From Gentiana macrophylla (lineage: Eukaryota > Streptophyta > Magnoliopsida > Gentianales > Gentianaceae): 64,000 bases of DNA. Location of the stretch: contig CM047805.1 of the NCBI GenBank assembly GCA_026214975.1, positions 116,245,845 to 116,309,844 of the forward strand, given 5' to 3'. Each line of letters begins with the position of its first letter. The stretch's first letter is position 1. The position numbers and the translations under genes were made by a program. Under the pieces are notes generated by a model. It did no database searches, was not told the origin of the DNA, and saw only the letters and a program-made list of their open reading frames with translations. This document shows, one piece after another, positions 57,408 through 64,000 of this stretch.

Positions 57408-58930
57408 GAACACAAAATTCCTTCCAACATCATGAGGCTCACAGAAGTTCTGAGTGGAGGGCGGTTGTGCATGAAGAACTTAAAGCATTGGTGAAAAATG
57501 ACACACAGGAATTGGTGGAGAAACCGGCGGGGAAAAAACCGAGTGGGTTGTAGATGGATATTTACCATCAAGCACAAGGCTAATGGTGAGATTGAAAGAT
57601 ACAAGGCTAGGTTGGTGGCCAAGGGATCTGATCAGGACTTATGGAATTGACTACTCTGAGACATTCTCTCAGGTGGCTAAGCTAAATCTTTGTAAAATTG
57701 TTTTCTCTGTGGCGATAAATTTGGATTGGCCACTTGTACCAGTTGGATGTGAAGAATGCCTTCCCAGTGGGAATCTGAAGGAGGAAGTGTACATGGACTT
57801 GCCTCGGGGTTTGATCTTAAAAATCCACAGGAAGGTGTGCAAGCGAGAAAATCAACTGTATGGTTTGAAACAAAGTCCCGAGCTTGGTTTGATAGATTCG
57901 AGGCGGTTCATACAAAGGTGCGATTCAAGCAGGACATTCGATCACACCTTGTTTGTAAAGAAAGGAGTAGGGAACAAGGTATTATGCTTGTTGTGTATGT
58001 GGATGACATTATACTCACGAGGGGATGATAAGTGGGATTGAACAAGTGAAGAAGGAGATGAAAGAAGAATTTGAAATCAAAGACCTAGGAAGGCGAAGTA
58101 CTTAGGGAATGGAGGTGGCTAGATCGAGCAGGGAATGGTGGTATCTCAAAGAAAGTATGTTTTGGACTTCTTATGAAGCAGGATTGTTGGGATGTAAACT
58201 TTTGCTAGTACACTATGGAGGCTAATCTGAAACTTACAAAAGGACGGATAATGAGGAAGAAGTGGGCCAGAGAACAATTCCAGAGGCTTGTGGGAAAGTT
58301 GATATATCTAGCTCACACTCGGCCTGACATATCATATGCTGTGGGGATGGTCAGCCAGTTTATGCATTCCCCTAGTCAATCTCATTATCAGGCAGTCATC
58401 AGAATTATCAGGTATCTGAAAGGGACTATTGGAAAGGGGCTAATGTTCAAAAAAACCAAAAAAAGAGGGGAAGAAGTGTTTCTTGATTGAGGTAGGTTGG
58501 AGCAAGGGCGGCGGGTCAACTACAGTCTTGCACATTTATGCAGGGTAATCTTGTAACTTGGAGAAGCAAAAAAGCAGGCAGATGGTTGCAAAAAGTACAA
58601 CGAAGCGAGTTTAGAGCCATGGCACATGGAATGTGAAGAACTATGGGTAAAAGGGTGTTAGAAGACTTGAACTTGATCAGGAACTACCTACAAATTATCT
58701 TGTGATAATAAAGCTGCAATTGACATTGCAAATGATCGATTCAACATGATAGAACCAAGCATGTTGAGGTGGGCGGACATTTCACAAAAGAAAAGCTGGA
58801 AAATGGTGTTATATGCATTCCGCTTCATGCCATCAGTTCAACAAGCAGCCAGATGGGTGACTAAGGCCACTAATGAAGCGAGAACTTTGAAGAGTTTATG
58901 AGCAAGTTGGGCATGATCAACATCTATGCT
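57408..58930 (+). pseudogene. Inner copia reverse transcriptase and RNase H
   Basis: RT starts near 57440 (W-R-A-V-V-H-E-E-L-K-A-L, the family's 'W..A...E..AL'). It continues with a K-A-R-L-V-A-K-like reading at about 57600, V-K-N-A-F-like at about 57750, STVWFETKSRAWFDRFE (57860-57910) and YVDD (57996-58007, intact). Next come KLIYLAHTRPDISYAVGMVS (58298-58357) and QAVIRIIRYLKGT. RNase H follows with degraded motifs, including EFRAMAHG at about 58605-58630 and an H-x-x-T-K-H-V-E-V-like stretch near 58750. Frame shifts interrupt it at least six times. Confidence 0.7.
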
Positions 58931-58943
58931 CAACTTGAGGGAG
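58931..58943 (+). other. Polypurine tract of the inner copia element
   Basis: CAACTTGAGGGAG directly precedes the 3' LTR start TGTTGAG at 58944. It is similar to the TTGAGGGGAG tract of the element at 46510-51487. Confidence 0.8.
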
Positions 58944-59218
58944 TGTTGAGAAAAGAGCGGTTTGGTCTTTTCTTTTTGTTTAAAATGAGTGCAATAGGGT
59001 TTGTTAGGACTAGTAGCCGTTGTTTCCTTTATTAGAATATTACATCTTGATTTTATATTATTGTGATTGTAACGACCAATCTTAATTGATTCTAAAATCA
59101 AGGAATTCAATTCGAGAGAGGCTCTGAGTCCTCTACCTATTTAAATCAAGTCTCTATCATTGTAAAATACTTTTTCTAAGAAATAATAAAATAATTCCTT
59201 CCTTCTACTTTCATAACA
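58944..59218 (+). repeat. 3' LTR of the inner copia element
   Basis: It is 275 bp long and matches 54183-54456. It is followed by CAAAC and the resumed zinc knuckle of the outer gag. Confidence 0.9.
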
Positions 59219-59960
59219 CAAACCATTCAGCAATCAACTATTGGCACAAGTTAGAGCTACTCCTGTGCGGCTCTGCCAAATGGAGGAGCCTGCAACAAAT
59301 CAAGCCGCATTGCACATCACAGAACAGACTGAGCCACAGTTCTATGCAGACACACGGGCAACCTCTCACATGATCCAGGAAGGTAAATTATTACATAAAC
59401 AAAAATACCAAGGCACTGATGAAGTATTTGTAGGTAATGGAAATAGTCTTCCAATTACACATATTGGTAACATGAATGCTGATAATCTGAATTTAAACGA
59501 TGTGTTAGTGGTGCCTAGGATAACAAAAAATTTGCTTTCTGTTGGTAAACTCACTTCTGATAATCAATGCACTTTTGAGTTTAATGAGTCTAGTTTTGTT
59601 GTTAAGGATCCAAACAGGACGACTTTAGCAAAAGGACATAAAGAAGGCGTATTGTATGCACTTGACAGAGAAGTGCAAGAGGCCCTTAGTAGTGAAGATT
59701 TGAATAAAACAAGTTCTCTTTGGCACCAGAAGTTGGGACACCCACATTCCAAACTGCTAGGAGTCTTAAAAGGACAAGATAAAATAAAGATTGAGGACTG
59801 GACACCAAGACCAAGTGTATGTACTAGCTGCAAGATAGGAAAGAGCTGCAAATTGCCCTTTAAATTGAGGAATAAGATCAGTTCAGCGCCTCTTGAACGC
59901 ATACACTGTGACCTTTGGGGCCTGCTCTTGTTGAATCAAATCGGGGATATAAATAATATG
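59219..59960 (+). pseudogene. Outer copia gag end, protease and pre-integrase
   Basis: The first codons complete the interrupted zinc knuckle (HSAINYW). An open frame from 59241 carries the retropepsin site as YADTRATSHMI (about 59341-59373). D-S-G is D-T-R here, so the catalytic triad is altered. The GNGNSLPITHIG strand and the VLVVPRITKNLLSVGKL helix typical of copia follow. The pre-integrase zinc region is intact, with LWHQKLGHPHSKLL and VCTSCKIGKSCKLPF (H..H..C..C). The integrase opens with RIHCDLWG before a frame break near 59925. This is the longest clean copia frame in the window (240 codons). Confidence 0.8.
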
Positions 59961-62270
59961 TAATTTTCATTGATGACTTTTCCAGTTTTACTTGGTTTTA
60001 CCTTCTCAAACATAAATTTGAATTTCATGATTGCTTAACCAAATTTCAAAGGTTAGTAGAAAACCAATTGAATCACAAGATAAAAACCTTTCAATGTGAT
60101 GGGGGTGGTGAATTCAGTTTTACAAAATTTCTGGAATATTTATCTAATAATGGAATAGCCCTAAGTGTCTCATGTCCCTATACTCCTAAGCAAAATGGTA
60201 CTGCAGAAAAGAAAGCATCGCTACATAGTGGAAACAGGATTAACAATGATGTTTCATGCAAATGTACCCTTAAAATTGTGGGTGGAGCGCTTGCAACCTC
60301 TGTACATTTGATCAACAGATTACCTTCTACTGTCCTAAGCTACACCACACCTTATACAAAATTGTTTAAATGCTCACCTGACTATAGCTCCTTAAAAGTC
60401 TTTGGATGTGAGTGCTTTCCATCATTGAGGAATCAGGTTGCTGCAAAGTTTGCTAAGAAGAGTTACCGTTGTGTTTTCCTTGGATACAGTCCCATTCATA
60501 AAGGGTACAGATGTCTTGAACCAAAGTTTAAACGTGTTAACATTTCCCAATGTTGTGTTTAATGAGGAAGTGCTCCCCTACAAACAGTCCACACCTACAC
60601 ATCTTACATATGTGTCATCCTAAAACTGATAAAGTTAGTAATTCAGAGGCTCCCAGTCAAAGAGGATGTTGTTCTGATATAACACATGTGCAGACTGCAC
60701 ATGAACAGGCACATGAGTTACCTAATGAATCAGCACCAGCCACTGAAATTATAGAACAGGAAGAAGTTCCAGAAATTATAAAACACGAAGAAGTTCCTGT
60801 ACTGGAAAATCAGGAAGAGGTCCCTGTAGCAGCTGAACCAGATGTACCAACAAGACCAGACAGGAGCCGTAGACCACCTGCTTACCTTCAAGATTATGCC
60901 CTCACAATGGGGCAGATATCTATTCCTGCTGAACCAAAAAAGTGAAAACAGCTATGAAGGATCAATGTTGGCTGGAAGCTATGGAAGAAGAAATACAAGC
61001 CCTACATGACAACAAAAGCTGGGAACTCGTGCCTAAGCCTCCCAACTCAAACATAGTTGGTTCCAAATGGATTTTCAAGGTCAAAACTAATGAAAAAGGG
61101 GAAGTAGATAGATACAAAGCCAGCCTTGTGGCTCTGGGGTATACACAACTTCCAGATGTGGACTATGCTGAGACATTTAGTCCAGTCATCAAGCGAACAA
61201 CTATACGTTTACTCTTAGCCTTAGCTGTCTCACAAGGCTGGATTCTTCAACAACTGGATGTGAAGAATGCCTTCTTACATGGCCAACTCAAGGAGACAGT
61301 ATACATGGAACATCCCAGGTCACCAGATCATGTGTGTCGCTTGAAGAAATCCTTGTATGGGCTTAAACAAGCTCCTAGAGCTTGGTTTGACAGATTATCA
61401 CAATACCTATTACATTTGGGGTTCATTTGTAGCAAGGCAGACTCGTCAATGTTTGTTTTGAACTCCTTATCTGTACACCTTATATTAATCATATATGTGG
61501 ATGACATAATTGTTGCAGGTAACCAACACTCTGTTGTCCAACACCGCTTGTCTCAGTTAAGCAGTGAATTTGCAATAAGGATCTAGGTGTCCTACGCTAT
61601 TCCTTGGCATAGATAGAAGTCTACATAACATCAGATAGACTATTTCTCACTCAGCAGAAATTTGCACAGCAGTTAATGGACAAAGCTGATATGAGCCATG
61701 GCCACATTATTAGCTGTCAAAACAGCTACTTTGAGTCCTGAAGGACAAGGCTACTGACTCCTTTACCTTCAGAAGTATTGTGGGGGCTCTCCAATACCTC
61801 ACTTTCACGCGACCAGACCTCACACATGCAGTTAACAAGGTCTGTCAGTATTTTTTAGCCCCTACTGAGGAAATCTCAAGTCAAACGTCTACTCGGGTAC
61901 TTAAAGGGCACATCTAGAGCTGGTCTCCACTATGCTTTCACTGTGCAGATTGGGCTGGCTACCCCTTTAACACGCAGGAGTACAACTGGTTATTGTGTCT
62001 TTCTAAGCTCCAATTGCGGTTACTTGGATCACTCATTTGCTACGTGATATGAGGGTCTCTCTACCTTCTCCGGCACAACTTATGTGTGACAATCGTAGTG
62101 CACTCTATCTGACTACTAATCCCATGTTTCACTCAAGGTCTAAGCATTTCTCTACCGACTACCATTTTGTTCGAGAGAAAGTTGCAGCACAACAGCTTGT
62201 TACAAAATATGTTCCTTCAGAATGTCAACTGGCAGACATCTTTACAAAGCCATTGCTAAATCGGGGATAT
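59961..62270 (+). pseudogene. Outer copia integrase, RT and RNase H (first tandem copy)
   Basis: The integrase core shows the family's F-Q-C-D-G-G-G-E-F (about 60089-60115; DGGGEF for DRGGEF) and SCPYTPKQNGTAEKK (about 60170-60215), so the D..E core is visible. The C-end region has GCECFPSLRNQ and CVFLGYSPIHKGYRCL. A proline/glutamate-rich linker contains E-E-V-P repeats (about 60760-60830). RT begins WLEAMEEEIQALHDNKSWEL (60968-61027) and has QLDVKNAFLHGQLKETVYME, KKSLYGLKQAPRAWFDRL and YVDD (61494-61505). It lacks six residues (18 bp) present in the second copy after VYME. RNase H is frameshifted from 61586, then ends with DNRSALYL and ECQLADIFTKPL. It is joined directly to the second copy. 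Confidence 0.8.
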
Positions 62271-64000
62271 GAGTTGAGGCCTGCTCCTGTTGAATCAAAT
62301 CGGGGATAAATACTATTTTCATTGATGACTTTTCCAGTTTTACTTGGTTTGACGTTCTCAAACGTAAATTTGAATTTTATGATTGCTTAACCAAATTTCA
62401 AAGGCTAGTAGAAAACTAATTGAATCACAAGACAAAAACCTTTCAATATGATGGAGGGTGGTGAATTCAGTTTTTCAAAATTTCTAGAATATTTATCTAA
62501 TAATGGAATAGCCCTAATTGTCTCATGTCCCTATACTCCTGAGCAAGATGGTACTGCAGAAAGAAAGCGTAACTACATAGTGGAAACAGGATTAACAATG
62601 ATGTTTCATGCTAATGTACCCTTAAAATTGTGGGTGGAAGCGTTTGCAACCTCTGTACATTTGATCAACAGATTACCTTCTACTGTCCTAAGCTACAACA
62701 CACCTTATACAAATTTGTTTAAATGCTTACCTGACTATAGCTTCTTAAAAGTCTTTGGATGTGAGTGCTTTCCATCATTGAGGAATCAGGTTGCTTCAAA
62801 GTTTAATAAGAAGAGTTATCCTTGTGTTTTTCTTGGCTACAGTCCCATTCATAAAGGGTATAGATGTCTTGAACCAAAGATTAAACGTGTTAACATTTCC
62901 AGGCATGTTGTATTTAATGAGGAAGTGCTCCCCTACAAACAATCCACATCTGCACGTCTTACATATGTGTCATCCTAAAATGAATATCCTAAAACTGATA
63001 AAGTTAGTAATTCAGAGGCTCCCACTCAAAGAGGATGTTGTGATGATATAACACATGTGCAGGCTGCACATGAACAGGCACATGAGTTACCTAATGAACC
63101 AGCACCATCCACTGAAATTATAAAACAGGAAGAAGTTCCAGAAATTATAAAACAGGAAGAAGTTCCTGTACTGGAATATAGGAGAGGTCCCAGTAGCAGC
63201 TGAATCAGATGTACCAACAAGACCAAGCAGGAGCCGTAGACCACCTGCTTACCTTCAAGATTATGCTCTCACAATGGGGCAGATATCTATTCCTGCTGAA
63301 CCAAAAAAGTGAAAACAGCTATGAATGATCAATGTTGGCTGGAAGCTATGAAAGAAGAAATGCAAGCCCTACGTGACAACAATACCTGGGAACTCGTGCC
63401 TAAGCCTCCCATCTCAAACATAGTTGGTTCCAAATGGATTTTCAAGGTAAAAACTAATGAAAAGGGGAAGTAGACAGATACAAAACCAGGCTTGTGGCTC
63501 TGGGGTATACACAACTTCAGATGTGGACTATGCTGAGACATTTAGTACAGTCATCAAGCCAACAACTATACGTTTACTCTTAGCCTTAGCTGCCCCACAA
63601 GGCTGGATTCTTCAACAACTGGACATGAAGAATGCCTTCTTACATGGCCAACTCAAGGAGACAGTATACATGGAACAACCACCTGGGTTCAGTGATCATA
63701 GGTCACCAGATCATGTGTGTCTCTTGAAGAAATCCTTGTATGGGCCTAAACAAGCTCCTAGAGCTTGGTTTGACAGATTATCACAATACCTAGTACATAT
63801 GGGGTTCATTTGTAGCAAGGCAGACTTGTCAATGTTTGTTTTGAACTCATCATATGTACACCTTATATTACTCATATATGTGGATGACATAATTGTTGCA
63901 GATAACCAACACTCTGTTGTCCAACACCTCTTGTCTCAGTTAAGCAGTGAATATGCAATAAAGGATCTAGGTGCCCTCGCTATTTCCTTGGCATAGAGCG
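62271..64000 (+). pseudogene. Outer copia integrase and RT (second tandem copy, cut by window end)
   Basis: It repeats the first copy with an offset of about 2.35 kb, starting inside the integrase at the CCTGCTCCTGTTGAATCAAA segment. An open frame at 62448-62978 holds the core end with SCPYTPEQDGTAERKRNYIV, GLTMMFHANVPLKLWVEAFA and the VFLGYSPIHKGYRCL region. The RT frame at 63457-63996 has QLDMKNAFLHGQLKETVYME followed by QPPGFSDH (the residues missing in copy 1). It also has KKSLYGPKQAPRAWFDRL (Pro for Leu) and YVDD (63877-63888). The F-Q-C-D motif of copy 1 reads F-Q-Y-D here. The sequence continues past 64000. Confidence 0.8.

Larger units (their letters stand above)
54178..59223 (+). mobile_element. 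Inner copia element nested in the outer gag
   Basis: The element spans 54183-59218 with 274- and 275-bp LTRs starting TGTTGAGAAAAGAG and ending CATAACA. Flanks are CAAAT (54178-54182) and CAAAC (59219-59223), a one-mismatch duplication. A primer-binding site (54457) and a polypurine tract (58931-58943) are in place. The interior has a short gag, protease, integrase, a GGTTCGG-rich insertion, RT and RNase H, all frameshifted. Removing it rejoins the outer element's zinc knuckle, which confirms the order of events. It shows many GCG-for-CTG/CAG replacements, unlike the outer element around it. Confidence 0.85.

Noticed and set aside
1..64000. tRNA, rRNA, CRISPR or bacterial operon features
   Set aside because: None seen. 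The only tRNA-like signals are primer-binding sites next to LTRs, and the repeats are LTRs, MITEs, hairpin units and microsatellite.

Overview
This is plant nuclear DNA, most likely from a eudicot. It is AT-rich and made mostly of broken, nested LTR retrotransposons. The only host-like gene I can support is a divergent paralog of plant ubiquitin-specific proteases UBP12/UBP13 (USP7 family), visible as seven exons on the minus strand. The species cannot be named from the sequence. A 100-N scaffold gap (36781-36880) and very many indels mark it as a long-read draft assembly. Few frames are intact, so decay and base-calling error are often hard to separate.

Layout. 1-7169: a Ty3/gypsy gag-protease remnant split by a Ty1/copia element (735-6783) that has long LTRs and keeps only the 3' half of pol. 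7170-10016: a minus-strand copia integrase remnant followed by a minus-strand solo LTR (8181-10016). 10049-14818: LTR plus internal region of a large, apparently non-coding copia-like element that carries a hAT-type MITE. 14819-24650: a minus-strand composite of Athila-like Ty3/gypsy material. It holds RT/RNase H/integrase, then two tandem ORFs resembling the plant 'putative plant transposon protein' family. Three promoter-like zones here carry paired 12-bp palindromes. 24830-25620: a plus-strand Ty3 protease fragment.

26154-35406: a full-length 9.25-kb element with 1.8-kb LTRs and a perfect CCAAT target duplication, but no recognisable pol. It is inserted upstream of a third plant-transposon-protein-like ORF (35819-36530). 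36881-43826: a lysine/glutamate-rich degenerate coding zone ending in a polypurine tract and a 1.0-kb LTR, with a solo LTR of the first copia family dropped inside it. 43870-44412: a minus-strand copia RT scrap. 44413-52985: the UBP12/13-like gene, with a complete 5-kb copia element (46510-51487, GTAAG duplication) in one intron.

52986-64000: a plus-strand copia element. Its gag zinc knuckle is split by a second copia element (54183-59218), which itself carries a GGTTCGG-rich insertion. The outer element's pol is tandemly duplicated (about 2.35-kb offset) and runs off the window end.

The two most interesting signals are not genes. One is a pair of hairpin motifs, tandemly repeated in the internal regions of the two large copia-like elements, whose stems show compensatory base changes. 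The other is the paired CGGATCGATCCG palindromes spaced 21 bp (20 bp in one pair) upstream of TATA-like boxes. A recurrent CTG/CAG to GCG anomaly, found only in parts of the window, looks technical but may reflect CHG methylation.
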